Shown: piece after piece, positions 1 to 9,776 of the stretch
Numbering within the stretch: position 1 is the first letter of the stretch
Layout of the letters: each line of letters begins with the position of its first letter
DNA from: Aurantiacibacter marinus
GTDB taxonomy: Bacteria; Pseudomonadota; Alphaproteobacteria; Sphingomonadales; Sphingomonadaceae
Length of the DNA: 64,000 nucleotides
Direction of reading: 5' to 3'
Assembly: GCF_001021555.1 (NCBI RefSeq)
Contig: NZ_LDCP01000004.1
Coordinates: 186,001 to 250,000, forward strand
Translations under genes and position numbers: made by a program
The notes under the pieces: model-generated
What the model was told of the DNA's origin: nothing
The model's input: the letters and a program-made list of their open reading frames with translations, nothing else
Database searches by the model: none

Positions 1-3000
1 ACAATCGGCAGATCGCCCGATAGCGCCATCGGCCACAATTGCCGCTGCCCCCATTCATTCGCCCGCAGCAAATGCTGGCCAGAGCGCAAGCCGGAATGCG
101 GATAGACAAGCGCGGAAGCGAGCGACTGTATAACCGGAAGCAAATCCGGCGTTATGCGCGCCCCGTGGGCGGAATGTGCGGCATCGATGGCAGCATCCCG
201 CATGAGCCAATCCACCGCTCCGAGTGACGCATACCGCGCCGCGATTTCGAGCGCGGAACTGCTCGAAGCTCCGGCAATCGTGATGAAGCACATCTCGCGC
301 CGTTCGCCGGGCGCCAAAACAATCTCGGTCTGCAAGGCCATGATCGGATCAAGCGTGAAGCCGATTGACCCATCAAGCGGTTCGCAAGCGCCACGCGGAT
401 CAGAATACGTTCCCCCGCGCCCGAGGAAAGCCCGCCGGTCCGCACTGTAGCTGAGGTTATCAAGCGGGCCATCACCGTCGATGGCATAATGCAGGATCAC
501 AGGCGGAGTATCTTCGGGCCGGCGCGGGCGCCGCCGGATCATCAGCCCGCCAAGCCGCTCGATAAACTGGCTACTGACGAAAAGCTTGCTGAACGCAGGG
601 TGCCGTTCATATTCGAGCGGCGGCGCAAGCACGGTTTCAGCATAGCTGGTGACCCGCAATTTGCGCAGTCTGTCGCTTTCATTGACGAAGCTGACCCGGC
701 GAACCTCGATATCGTCACCGCCGCCGATCGCGATTTCAAGCTTGTGATCAATCTGGCGGATCCGGCTGTGGAACTCGGCGCAATGGGGCGAAAAAATTAT
801 CTGGCTTTCATCTGCGACCTTGCCTGTCGGTTGACGGGTAATGGACCACGTCGCTTCTGCCTCCTCCTCGTGAATATAAATCCACAAGCCTTCCGCGTCG
901 CGGGTCGAGTCAGGAATAAACCGCGTAAGTGCCTGCCCGTGCCATCCAAGACCACCACCGCCGCTATCGGAAATGCAGCTCGACAGCCTGCCATTGCCCA
1001 GCACAAGCGCCTGCGGATAAGCCGAAAGTTGCGGGGTCCATACATGGTATTCTGCCACCGGTGTGGACGGACCGGTATTCTCTAGATTGTCCAGCCGCGG
1101 CAATTCGGGTGGCAAGTCATGCGGGATGCGTTCGCTCAGCAGCAATGACACCAGACGCATTTGCGGATCCCGGGAAAAGCGGGCAACCATCACATCATCC
1201 GTCAATGCATTGGCAATTGCACAGAGCAGCATGCCTTGGTGGTGCGCCATATATGCGATCACAGGCGTGAATGCCGCGTCTTCGCGTTTGCGCTCAGGCG
1301 TGAAATCCAGCGCTTCCCACAGGCCGTAACGCCCCTCCGCACCAAGCGCCGAAATTGCCCGAAGATTGGCGGCGGCCTGTCGCGGCGCAATCGCCAGAGC
1401 CAATGCGGACGCGTAAGGCGCGATGACGTGATGGCGTGCAAGACCGCGTCTCAGCCCGAGACCCGGCGTGCCAAATGCCTGATAGCGGTACCGGTGTTCT
1501 GGGTCACGTTCGGCATAGGCGGATTCAGAGACCCCCCACGGCGTTCCATTTGCGCGCCCCTGAAGGCGCTGCACCGCAACGGCTATACGCTCGCTTTCTT
1601 CCAGCAGGCTGTTCGAGCCGCTGCGAAGAAGCAGTCGCGGCATGAGATATTCGAACATCGATCCATTCCACGACAGAAGCGCCAGCCCGCCAGCCGCCCG
1701 TGTGACCGGGCGTTCCAGATGGAACCAGTGTTCCAGCGGCACATCGCCTTTCGCGATCGCAAAGAAGCTGGCCAGCCGCGCTTCCGATGCCAGCAGGTCG
1801 TACCGGTGCATGTCGATCTGACCGGTGCTTATGTTGTAACCGAGGAAGAACAACTTCCGCTGCCTGTCGTAAAGCCAGGCGAAGTCCATCGACCATGCGA
1901 GCGCTTCAACCTCGGCGGCCAGCGCGTCGAACTCGCCATTTGCGTCCCCGTCCGCTGAAAGATCACGCTGCATATCGGTGATATGGTCGCCAAGCCGCTC
2001 TAGCCATCCGACCAGATCGCGTGCGCTTGCAGGGTCGAGACCCCCGTCATGCTCGCAGATCAATTCCGTGATCTCTTCAAGCAAGGGCAGCTCGGATAAC
2101 ATGGTATCGAGCTGCCGGGCCTGTTCTTCCGCTGTGGGCACCTCGGATTTGGTAAGTGCTTCCCACTGCGCCAGTACAACTTCCAGCTCGTGCGCATTTT
2201 CAGACCTGCTCGCGCTTGCGCGCATGAGGTCGATCAGATCACGCAAACCTTCCCATCGCTGCGGTTCCAGAGCGGTGTCCGTACCTGCCTCGCGCAGAGT
2301 TTCCGCAAAGGCGATCAGCCCGACTGCCAGATTGCCGCTGTCCACCGTCGAAACATAGCGCGGCTCCAGCGGGCGCAGATGGAGCGTTTCGTACCAATTG
2401 TAGAAATGCCCGCGATACCGTTCCATGCGGGAAAGTGTTTCCATTACATTCCAGCCGCGGGCCAACAGCTCAATTCGCCCGAGATAACCCAGATCCCATG
2501 CCGATGCGCTGGATGTGAGCAACATGCCGATGTTGGTCGGCGAGGTCCGGTGACCGATTTCTTCATGCGGTGGCCCTTGGTAATTGTCAGGCGGCAGCCA
2601 ATTGTCCACGGGTCCGGCGAACTGTTCGAAGAAATACCAGGTGCGGCGAGCCAGCAGGCGCAGATAGCGGATATCTTCCGGGTTCAGCGGATCGACAGCT
2701 GGCTGGCGAGGCTGGCTTGCGCGCAGCATGATTTCCGGCGCCACCAGCCACACGGCGAGCAGTGGCAATCCGGCAGACAAGGCCGCAGGCCTGACGAACA
2801 GCAAGACACACGCGATCACCGCTGCCACAAGCACGCTCGGGCCCATTTCCCGCCAGATCGCGCGGCGCGCGGTCTCGCCTGAATGCCGGGCAGCAACTTG
2901 GGCCGCGGCAGTCCATTCCAGAAGATGGCGATGGCTGACGAAGCTGCGCCACAGTGTCACTGCAATAGCGTGTAGTGAAAGCAGCGCCTCGTGCAGCAGG

Positions 3001-5477
3001 CACACCATCGCCAGCAACCACCGGCCCGCCTGGTCTTTCAACCGGGAAACCAGGCCATAGCTGGCACCAATCCGGCGGCCCCGGGCAAGGCCGCTGACAA
3101 GATCGGTGGCCAATTGCCCTCCTGGCCCAAACGCGACCAGGAAAGTCCAGAACCATGGACTGCCAGGGAGAACCAGCCACCCGGCCATAGCCATCGCAAC
3201 CGAACCCGGCGCCACCAGACTGCGGCGCAGATTGTCCAGCATCTTCCATCGATCGATGCCGGCAATCCGTGTTGGCAGTCGCTTTCCATTGGGGCCGGGC
3301 ACGCGCCGGCCAAGCCAGCCGAGCAATTGCCAATCGCCCCGTATCCAACGGTGCAAACGGCGGGCATATTCGGGATAGGTCGCAGGGAAATTCTCATAAA
3401 GCACGATGTCCGTGGCAAGCCCCGCGCGGCCATGCGCGCCTTCCAGCAGATCATGACTGAGGATGCGATTTTCCGGCATCCGGCCATCCACACTTGCGTG
3501 AAATGCGCGCAAATCATAGGCGCCCTTGCCGACGAAAATGCCGGCTCCGAAAAGGTCCTGATAAATGTCGGAAACCGCGCGGCTGTAGATGTCGATCGCC
3601 GTATCTCCGGTGAATAGGCGGGCGAACAAGGTTCGCATCCCGGCAGCAGGAGAAATTTCCACCCTTGGTTGCAGCAGGGCAAATCCCCTGAGCACACGGC
3701 CTGTACGCCGGTCAAAGCGCGCGTGATTTAATGGATGCGCCAGCGTCGCGACCAACCTCGCCACCGATCCCGGAGGCAGGAGCGTGTCGGCATCGACTGT
3801 CACTACATAGCGAATGCCGGCCAAGCTGCGCGGATCGCCTTCGTGAAGTGAAAAACTGCTTCGGTCGTCGTCCACAAGCAGCCGGTTGAATTGCTCCAGC
3901 TTGCCGCGCTTGCGTTCCCACCCCATCCAGCAGCCTTCGCTTTCGTTCCACAGCCTTGACCGCAAGAGCAGATGGAACGGGCCACTTGGCTGATCTGTTT
4001 GCTCGCCTTCCGGTAGCGTGCGTGGGTGTCGCCTATTCTGATCGCGTATCACCTGTACCAGGGCTTCGCGAAGCGTCTCGTCCGAAGGCATTTCCTCGCT
4101 TTCGGCATCGGGCAAATCTGCCAGAAGGACTACGCAAAGGCGCGGATCCGCATTTGCAAACCAATGCGTCTCCAACTGTTCGGCAAGGTTCGCAATATCG
4201 CTGACCGAGGAGACCATGGCAGGCACGACGACGGCGCTTTTGGCATCGCAAGGCATTCCGTTGTCGAAATCCATCTTCGGCAGAACCGATGGCGGCAATA
4301 GCCGGGTTACTCCCCAATGCACGGCGGTGAATGCAAGAACGGAAGCTGGCAAAAGGCTTACAGCCAGCCCGAGCATCCATTGTGCCGGCGCTGCGTCCAT
4401 CCACCACAGATATGCGGCAGGCAGCAACAGCGAGCCTGTCCCGGCGATTATGATCGCGAAAGCATAAAACCAGCCCGGATATGTGCGGACCAGCCGTTGC
4501 AGCCTGACGGGGAGTTCAAGATGTAATCCGAGTTCACGCTCGAAGATGTCGCGGCCGCCATCGATTAGCCAGTACCCTATATGCTGCTCAACCGTGTGAC
4601 CGGTCTCGGCCGCAGCCCGTTTGACTGCAATTTGCGCGACCGAAACTTCATCCCGCATGGACGCTGATGCCATGCGCTCAACAGCATTGCGGTATGTATC
4701 GCGGGTGGCGAAATCCATGGCCGCATATGCACCCGATGGATCTTCGCGCAAGGCGGCCTCCACCAAGCTCACCTCGTCGAAGAAATCGTTCCAATTGATC
4801 GCCGCAATAGTCGCCAGATTGGTGATGCAGCGCGCCACGCGCTCGGTTGCTTCAAGCGAAGCAGATTCGCAAGAACGCGGCGAAATCTCGACAGGCTGCG
4901 CTAACGCATCTTCGAACAATTCCGCCATCGCCATGATCAGCATCTCGATGCAGGCGATGCGCAGCATGGTCGGCAATGCCCATAACTCGGCAATCGTCAG
5001 ATAATCATGGCGCTGATATGCTGTGACAAAGTCAGTTGCGATGGCGTGCGTCAATTGCAGGTGGCTCGCTATCAACAGCTCGCGCGCTACCATGGCGACA
5101 CGTGGTTCGCTGCCAGTTACAGGGCCAGTTATCGGGCCAGTTACCGGGCCAGTTTGTGGGCCCGTATCTGGACCCGTATCTGGGCCAAGTGCAGGCAGCC
5201 GGCGATAAAACGCGGCAGGCAAATCCTGCTCGATCTGGCGGATCGCACGGTGCACCTGGTAATCATTATCCAGAAACCATTCGGCAGCCTTGGTTGCATC
5301 TGGAGGAGGATCGACACTCGCTCTCCGGGCGCGCTCCAGCCAGCGGCGAACAGCGCCAATCTCGGACCAGACGGGCATCGCTTGCGGTGGTCCTGAAACG
5401 ATCCTGTGCCGCTCTGCGATTGCAGCCGTAACACTTTCGAAGCCAAGCGGACTTTGTTGGTCCAGCGCGGCGTGCAT
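1..5477 (-). CDS. ndvB: Cyclic beta-1,2-glucan synthase, NdvB/ChvB type (3' end outside window)
   Basis: The minus frame is open from the ATG at 5477 to the left edge (about 1,825 codons; NdvB proteins are near 2,800), so the C-terminus lies outside. The family makes periplasmic cyclic glucan from UDP-glucose at the inner membrane. Seen in order: a soluble N-terminus with a Thr-Gly-Pro repeat (residues ~94-122); hydrophobic segments near 345-400; a GT84-type transferase core with VDADTLLPPGS (~560) and HRWIRGDWQL (~712); more membrane segments (~760-930); a glycoamylase-like region (~945-1300); then the start of the GH94-like phosphorylase part, with LWPMALSGDLPI at the edge. The start codon overlaps the TGA of the upstream universal stress protein (TGATG), which indicates coupling. 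Osmotic adaptation is the expected role. The identification is strong; the product structure is inferred from the family. Confidence 0.9.
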   Translation of the reverse strand, partial: MHAALDQQSPLGFESVTAAIAERHRIVSGPPQAMPVWSEIGAVRRWLERARRASVDPPPDATKAAEWFLDNDYQVHRAIRQIEQDLPAAFYRRLPALGPDTGPDTGPQTGPVTGPITGPVTGSEPRVAMVARELLIASHLQLTHAIATDFVTAYQRHDYLTIAELWALPTMLRIACIEMLIMAMAELFEDALAQPVEISPRSCESASLEATERVARCITNLATIAAINWNDFFDEVSLVEAALREDPSGAYAAMDFATRDTYRNAVERMASASMRDEVSVAQIAVKRAAAETGHTVEQHIGYWLIDGGRDIFERELGLHLELPVRLQRLVRTYPGWFYAFAIIIAGTGSLLLPAAYLWWMDAAPAQWMLGLAVSLLPASVLAFTAVHWGVTRLLPPSVLPKMDFDNGMPCDAKSAVVVPAMVSSVSDIANLAEQLETHWFANADPRLCVVLLADLPDAESEEMPSDETLREALVQVIRDQNRRHPRTLPEGEQTDQPSGPFHLLLRSRLWNESEGCWMGWERKRGKLEQFNRLLVDDDRSSFSLHEGDPRSLAGIRYVVTVDADTLLPPGSVARLVATLAHPLNHARFDRRTGRVLRGFALLQPRVEISPAAGMRTLFARLFTGDTAIDIYSRAVSDIYQDLFGAGIFVGKGAYDLRAFHASVDGRMPENRILSHDLLEGAHGRAGLATDIVLYENFPATYPEYARRLHRWIRGDWQLLGWLGRRVPGPNGKRLPTRIAGIDRWKMLDNLRRSLVAPGSVAMAMAGWLVLPGSPWFWTFLVAFGPGGQLATDLVSGLARGRRIGASYGLVSRLKDQAGRWLLAMVCLLHEALLSLHAIAVTLWRSFVSHRHLLEWTAAAQVAARHSGETARRAIWREMGPSVLVAAVIACVLLFVRPAALSAGLPLLAVWLVAPEIMLRASQPRQPAVDPLNPEDIRYLRLLARRTWYFFEQFAGPVDNWLPPDNYQGPPHEEIGHRTSPTNIGMLLTSSASAWDLGYLGRIELLARGWNVMETLSRMERYRGHFYNWYETLHLRPLEPRYVSTVDSGNLAVGLIAFAETLREAGTDTALEPQRWEGLRDLIDLMRASASRSENAHELEVVLAQWEALTKSEVPTAEEQARQLDTMLSELPLLEEITELICEHDGGLDPASARDLVGWLERLGDHITDMQRDLSADGDANGEFDALAAEVEALAWSMDFAWLYDRQRKLFFLGYNISTGQIDMHRYDLLASEARLASFFAIAKGDVPLEHWFHLERPVTRAAGGLALLSWNGSMFEYLMPRLLLRSGSNSLLEESERIAVAVQRLQGRANGTPWGVSESAYAERDPEHRYRYQAFGTPGLGLRRGLARHHVIAPYASALALAIAPRQAAANLRAISALGAEGRYGLWEALDFTPERKREDAAFTPVIAYMAHHQGMLLCAIANALTDDVMVARFSRDPQMRLVSLLLSERIPHDLPPELPRLDNLENTGPSTPVAEYHVWTPQLSAYPQALVLGNGRLSSCISDSGGGGLGWHGQALTRFIPDSTRDAEGLWIYIHEEEAEATWSITRQPTGKVADESQIIFSPHCAEFHSRIRQIDHKLEIAIGGGDDIEVRRVSFVNESDRLRKLRVTSYAETVLAPPLEYERHPAFSKLFVSSQFIERLGGLMIRRRPRRPEDTPPVILHYAIDGDGPLDNLSYSADRRAFLGRGGTYSDPRGACEPLDGSIGFTLDPIMALQTEIVLAPGERREMCFITIAGASSSSALEIAARYASLGAVDWLMRDAAIDAAHSAHGARITPDLLPVIQSLASALVYPHSGLRSGQHLLRANEWGQRQLWPMALSGDLPI
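5112..5195. repeat. 12-bp tandem repeat inside ndvB (seven units)
   Basis: Seven 12-bp units of the form gccagttaccgg/gcccgtatctgg lie head to tail. In the gene frame they encode repeated TGPx tetrapeptides (x = D, Q, V or I), giving a Pro/Gly-rich linker near residues 94-122. The units have diverged, so this is not a very recent expansion. Confidence 0.9.
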
Positions 5478-6559
5478 CAGGGAAAGCGAAAGGCCGACGG
5501 TGCCACGCAGCTCACTGGCTCTGGGCCAAAGCGGCATTCGATATTGGGCCGCACGATCAGTACCGGAATGTCGCTATGTCCCGCGACATAGTCGGTTACG
5601 CTGCCACAAGGGATATCTTCCAGCCCGGTACAGCCGTGCGATGACATTACCACCATGTCCGCCCTCTGGTCGCGAATGATCCGGCACAGTTCCGTTCGCG
5701 CGTCCGCCGGCCCTACGGTCATCACGCGGACCGGAACGCCATCCTCAACGCTGCGGCGGCGCAGCGTTTCCATTTTTGCACGGGCTCCTTCCTCGCAGCT
5801 GGCCTCGAATTCAGCGACGAGGCCAGGATGACTGGATCGCCGGGGCTGCAATATCTCTTGGACCTTCGGCACGACATGGACGAGGATCAGGGTTGCACGA
5901 TGAGTCCGTGCGATCCGGCGAGCGAGCGGCATGATGCTTTCCGCGCGGGCCGAGCCATCAATCGGCACCAGGATGCGCCGGTATCTGGCATCCCCAAGCG
6001 ATTTGGGCGGAACCAGCAGCAGCGAGGAATTGCCATCGTTCATCAATGCCTGCGCAGTCGCGCCCAGCCCTGGCCCGTTGTGGCTGTCGCGGCGGTGCAT
6101 CGCGATCACGGACGTATCATGCGCTTTCGCCCAATCTGCCAGCTCCTCCCCAGGATTGCCGGCAAGCAATACACTGTCGATTGCCTGATCGGTGCCCGAC
6201 CGGGGTGCAGGCAATGCGCCACCTTCCGCAGGCTCTCTGGATTGTCCGGAGACCAGCTTGCGCAGGTTCTCCCGTTCGGCACATTGCCGGGAATGCCATG
6301 TAATCGGGTCCGCCGGGGACGAGAAATGGCGCCGCAATTCAATAACGCGGGCAAAGGTGACTTTCAGGCCGAGGCTACATGCCACTGCAAGGGCGTGCGG
6401 CGCGAGTGAATGGACTCCGTCAAGATCATCGATGCACGCGAGCAGGCGCGGCTCGTTCGTTGACTGGCCACGGCGATAATTTTCATCCGAAGCCGAAAGG
6501 GTGAAACGGCTCTGTTCGCTCTTGGCTTCGGAGAATACTCTGGCGTTGCCAAAGACCAT
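5477..6559 (-). CDS. Tandem-domain universal stress protein (UspA family)
   Basis: About 360 residues with two UspA-like halves. The C-terminal half (from RRILVPIDGS) keeps the ATP-binding pattern, seen as SSHGCTG followed by GSVTDYV. The N-terminal half (LLACIDDLDG onward) is degenerate and ends in SSLLLVPP. The ATG at 6559 is preferred because GAGGA lies 8 nt upstream; a GTG at 6598 would add 13 residues. The gene ends by overlapping the ndvB start, and its upstream region carries the 10-bp repeat array. Family members modulate survival under stress; the exact target cannot be read from the sequence. Confidence 0.9.
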   Translation of the reverse strand: MVFGNARVFSEAKSEQSRFTLSASDENYRRGQSTNEPRLLACIDDLDGVHSLAPHALAVACSLGLKVTFARVIELRRHFSSPADPITWHSRQCAERENLRKLVSGQSREPAEGGALPAPRSGTDQAIDSVLLAGNPGEELADWAKAHDTSVIAMHRRDSHNGPGLGATAQALMNDGNSSLLLVPPKSLGDARYRRILVPIDGSARAESIMPLARRIARTHRATLILVHVVPKVQEILQPRRSSHPGLVAEFEASCEEGARAKMETLRRRSVEDGVPVRVMTVGPADARTELCRIIRDQRADMVVMSSHGCTGLEDIPCGSVTDYVAGHSDIPVLIVRPNIECRFGPEPVSCVAPSAFRFP

Positions 6560-6650
6560 GGCTCTGTCCTCGACTGAGCAGTGAAGGGAAGTCTTCACCT
6601 CTTTGGCAAATATGCTCGCGCACCCAGATCGAGCCTATAGGTGACTCTCC

Positions 6651-6750
6651 GTATCAGGCCGTATCAGGCCGTATCAGGCCGTATCAGGCCGTATCAGGCC
6701 GTATCAGGCCGTATCAGGCAGTATCATGCGGTATCGGGGAGTATCGTGAA
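6651..6750. repeat. 10-bp tandem repeat array (gtatcaggcc) upstream of usp
   Basis: Six perfect copies of gtatcaggcc (6651-6710) are followed by gtatcaggca and then three degraded copies (gtatcatgcg, gtatcgggga, gtatcgtgaa) that still keep GTATC in phase. The period is one DNA helical turn. The array fills the space between the 53-residue ORF and the usp gene. No spacers are present, so it is not a CRISPR array. Confidence 0.95.
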
Positions 6751-6751
6751 C

Positions 6752-6913
6752 CTAGGATCGGCGCGGCTCCTGCCAGGCAGTCAACTTGGCGCGCTCTTCT
6801 TTCAGTAATTGCCGCAAAGTGCGACGCTTCGCCGGATCTTTTTCGGATGCCAGCCTGCTCGCGAAGTTTGCTATGTTCCGGTTGGCCATAAATACTGCAT
6901 CTTCCGCTGACAT
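6752..6913 (-). CDS. Small charged protein, 53 residues
   Basis: ATG at 6913 to TAG at 6752. It is rich in Ala, Arg, Lys and Glu and looks helical: it begins MSAEDAVFMANRNIANFAS and contains KRRTLRQLLKEERAKL. AAGG lies just upstream of the ATG. I recall similar short 'LA-E-DPAKR-TL--LL-EE--KL' proteins in sphingomonads but know no function. It sits between the P-type ATPase and usp on the same strand. A 32-bp dyad lies about 40 bp upstream of the start. The codon pattern and helix periodicity favour a real gene. Confidence 0.6.
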   Translation of the reverse strand: MSAEDAVFMANRNIANFASRLASEKDPAKRRTLRQLLKEERAKLTAWQEPRRS

Positions 6914-6950
6914 AACCTTCAATCGCCTTTTCAGCTCCTTCCACCACAGT

Positions 6951-6982
6951 GTTTTACAACTCTCAGGCCATGATTGTAAAAC
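6951..6982. promoter_or_regulatory. Inverted repeat GTTTTACAA-N14-TTGTAAAAC, candidate operator
   Basis: Perfect 9-bp arms separated by 14 bp lie upstream of the 53-residue gene. The arms are AT-rich in a GC-rich genome. This fits a dimeric repressor or activator site. As RNA it could also form a hairpin at the end of the ATPase transcript, but no U-run follows. Confidence 0.45.
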
Positions 6983-7154
6983 TTCCGGGAATTTTGTCTT
7001 GCTTTCAGGCTATTGCGTCGCGAATGGAGGCAAATAACCGGGCGAAACGCGGCTCGCGGCGAGCCGATCAATATCCAGCCGGACGATCTCCGCGACTCGA
7101 TTCGGCTTGGGAAAAGCCGCTCTGGTCAGATGGTTGCGTCGCAGATCATGCGGA

Positions 7155-9770
7155 TCAGCAGCGCGGTCGATAAACGATGCGTTTGGTGGTCTCTGTCACG
7201 ACAAGCACCAGCACTCCGCCGGCAAGGCATTGCAGCAAGACGGATGATGCAATGGGGGACAGTCCGAGGATTGTCTGCAACGGCCCCCAGTTCATTCCCA
7301 GCAATTGCAACGTTATCGCAAGCGCCATTCCGCCGAACATCCAGAGGTTTTCCGGTGGATGCCAGCGCCAGAATGGCCGGTGCAGGTGGCGGATACTGAT
7401 AAGATAGGCGAAGTGGAAGAAGACCACTGTAAGCACCACGGCGTTGCGCGCGGCGTCAATCGTTTCTCCGGCCCCGAGCATGGTGGAAAGGACCCACACG
7501 GAAATGCCGGTCATCGCCAGTGCCCCCGGCAACATGAGAATGATTGCCTCCCGGTCAATCAGCCTGGCAAGCGTTGCGCGCACAGGCTGCTCCAGCTCGT
7601 CGCCCTCCCCCTTGCCGAATCCCAGCGTTACATCTTGCACGCCATTGGTAACGACATTGAGCCAAAGGAGCTGCACTGCCGTAAGCGGCATTGGCAGGCC
7701 AAATGCCAGTGCGCCAAGGAACATACAGATTTCCGCAAGACCCGTGGCCAGCATGAACAATACGATCTTGCGAATGTTTACGAAAGTGATGCGCCCTTCC
7801 TCAACCCCGGCGACGATAGTGGCGAAATTATCATCGGCCAAAACCAGGTCCGCTGCACTGCGGGCCACGTCGGTGCCGCTGCGCCCCATCGCGACGCCGA
7901 TATCGGCTGCCCGCAATGCCGGCCCGTCATTTACTCCGTCGCCTGTCACCGCGACGATCTGACCCGACTTTTCAAGCGCAAGGACGATTGCCAGCTTCTG
8001 ATCGGGTTCGGTCCGCGCGAACACCTTGGCGCCGATCACAAGATCGACAAACAGCGCCGAGGACGGATCGTGCTGTTTCAGCTGTGCGCCCGTGACCACA
8101 TCTTGCAAATCAATGTGCATGCCCAGCTGATTGGCAATTGCCAGCGCAGTTCGCGGATGGTCGCCGGTTATCATCCTCACATCAATGCCCGCCGCCTGGC
8201 AGGTCCGGATCGCATCGATTACTCCGTGGCGCAACGGATCCGCCAATCCGACAAATCCCACTATGCCCAGCCCTGACATACTCTGGCGCAGCGGCCCTTC
8301 CAGCCGTTGCACGGTTTTTTGCGCGAAGGCGATCACCCGGTATCCATCGGCCGCCAGACGTTCGGCAATTTCGCGGTGCTCGGGCCCGGCGTCTTCGCAC
8401 ATTGCAAGAATCGTTTCCGGCGCCCCCTTGACGACAATCCTGACGCCATCGGGCAAGCCGAGCGCTACTGCGGCATGCCGAAGTGCGGGTTCGTAATGAA
8501 GATGGTCCAGCCGCGACTCCCCCAGCAATGTTGCGGGATCGCAGCCCGCCTCGCGGGCCAGATCAAGCAGTGCAATATCGACAGCATCGCCAACCGGGCT
8601 GCCCGTATCGGTCAATTGTGCCTCGTTGCACCATCCCGCTACCTTCCCGATCTTTGCCAGGCCCGGTAACTCACCATCGGCAAGCCAGTCCGCCCGCCTG
8701 ATAAGCGTGCCATCGGGCAAGGCCAGACATTCTACCGAGAGACGATTAAGGGTCAGCGTTCCGGTCTTGTCGCTGGCGATTACGGTGCAAGCCCCCAGCC
8801 CTTCAACTGCAGGCAGGGACCTTACGATCACATTGCGCCTTGCCATACGGTTGGCAGCAGCAGACAGCGCGACCGTTACGGCAATCGGCAATCCTTCAGG
8901 AATGGCCGAAACTGCAAGCGCGATCGCCAGCAAAACGATCTCGCGAAAATCCTCACCCTGCAGGAACAGCAGGATCGAAAGGACCGCAATCAGCGCCATT
9001 GTAGCTATCGCAATCTGTCGCCCCAGCACCTCCATACGCCGCACCATCGGCGTTTCGACTGCACTCTCACCTGCTGCTTGTAGCGTCCTGTCGATATGGC
9101 CAAGGACAGTGTTGCTTCCGGTCGCCACGACAACACCGCTGCCCCGCCCGCGGACAATAGCAGTTCCCGCATGGGCCATTGTCAAACGTTCGGCTGGCGG
9201 AGCTTCCGCGGCCACCTTTGCCTCTGCAGATTTCATCACCGGCATGGACTCCCCGGTCACCAGGGATTCGTCTATCTGCAGACCCTGCGCTGTGATCAGC
9301 CGGATGTCAGCGGTAACTTTCACCCCGCTCTCCAACTCCACAATATCGCCCGGCACGATTTGCGCCGAAGGCATATCGAAAATCCTGCCTGTGCGCCGCA
9401 ACCGTGCCGTTTGCGGCACCAGCATACGCAGCGCCTGCGCGCTGGCATCGGCTTTCAATTCCTGAATGCCGCCGATCAGCGCATTAAGACCAAGCACACC
9501 GAAAATGAACCACGCGTCCCACCGGTCACCGATCGCCAGCGACAGCAGGCCGGCGAACAGCAGCAGGTAGATCAGCGGGTTGGCAAATTGGCGCAGGAAG
9601 ATACCCAGTGGACGCGTGCGGCTTGGCTCAGGCAGAATATTCGGGCCATATTGCCCAAGCCGCCGCTCCGCCTCAACCTCGCTCAGACCCGTTAATGATG
9701 AGTTGAGCGCGGCCAGCGCATCGCGCGCATCCAGCGTGTGCCAGATGCGCGGTGATAGCGCTTCATCCAT
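7155..9770 (-). CDS. P-type (type II-like) cation-transporting ATPase
   Basis: 871 residues, full length for the family. Motifs seen: TGES (172-175, actuator), PEGLP in M4 (291-295), the phosphorylated DKTGT (334-338), KGAPE (nucleotide domain) and TGDGVND (hinge). About ten membrane helices are arranged as in SERCA/PMR1-type pumps. It keeps an acidic residue in M4 (PEGLP) and M5 (GLAEIC), but M6 reads LNVVTNGVQD where SERCA has NLVTDG, so an Asp ligand is replaced by Asn. The ion is therefore uncertain (Ca2+, Na+ or other). It starts 6 bp after the GNAT gene, which indicates an operon, and it points towards usp and ndvB. Confidence 0.93.
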   Translation of the reverse strand: MDEALSPRIWHTLDARDALAALNSSLTGLSEVEAERRLGQYGPNILPEPSRTRPLGIFLRQFANPLIYLLLFAGLLSLAIGDRWDAWFIFGVLGLNALIGGIQELKADASAQALRMLVPQTARLRRTGRIFDMPSAQIVPGDIVELESGVKVTADIRLITAQGLQIDESLVTGESMPVMKSAEAKVAAEAPPAERLTMAHAGTAIVRGRGSGVVVATGSNTVLGHIDRTLQAAGESAVETPMVRRMEVLGRQIAIATMALIAVLSILLFLQGEDFREIVLLAIALAVSAIPEGLPIAVTVALSAAANRMARRNVIVRSLPAVEGLGACTVIASDKTGTLTLNRLSVECLALPDGTLIRRADWLADGELPGLAKIGKVAGWCNEAQLTDTGSPVGDAVDIALLDLAREAGCDPATLLGESRLDHLHYEPALRHAAVALGLPDGVRIVVKGAPETILAMCEDAGPEHREIAERLAADGYRVIAFAQKTVQRLEGPLRQSMSGLGIVGFVGLADPLRHGVIDAIRTCQAAGIDVRMITGDHPRTALAIANQLGMHIDLQDVVTGAQLKQHDPSSALFVDLVIGAKVFARTEPDQKLAIVLALEKSGQIVAVTGDGVNDGPALRAADIGVAMGRSGTDVARSAADLVLADDNFATIVAGVEEGRITFVNIRKIVLFMLATGLAEICMFLGALAFGLPMPLTAVQLLWLNVVTNGVQDVTLGFGKGEGDELEQPVRATLARLIDREAIILMLPGALAMTGISVWVLSTMLGAGETIDAARNAVVLTVVFFHFAYLISIRHLHRPFWRWHPPENLWMFGGMALAITLQLLGMNWGPLQTILGLSPIASSVLLQCLAGGVLVLVVTETTKRIVYRPRC

Positions 9771-9776
9771 ACCAGT

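Noticed and set aside
489-3617. Several plus-strand open frames of 200-265 codons opposite ndvB
   Set aside because: They are antisense to a continuous family match, have basic, low-complexity translations and no ribosome sites.
1-5476. Region first looked like a broken gene because only short frames with stops fit it
   Set aside because: One minus frame is open from 5477 to the left edge and gives consistent NdvB sequence, including the 12-bp repeat region and the final LWPMALSGDLPI. It is simply truncated by the window.
6651-6750. CRISPR array
   Set aside because: The units are 10 bp with no spacers and no cas gene is present.
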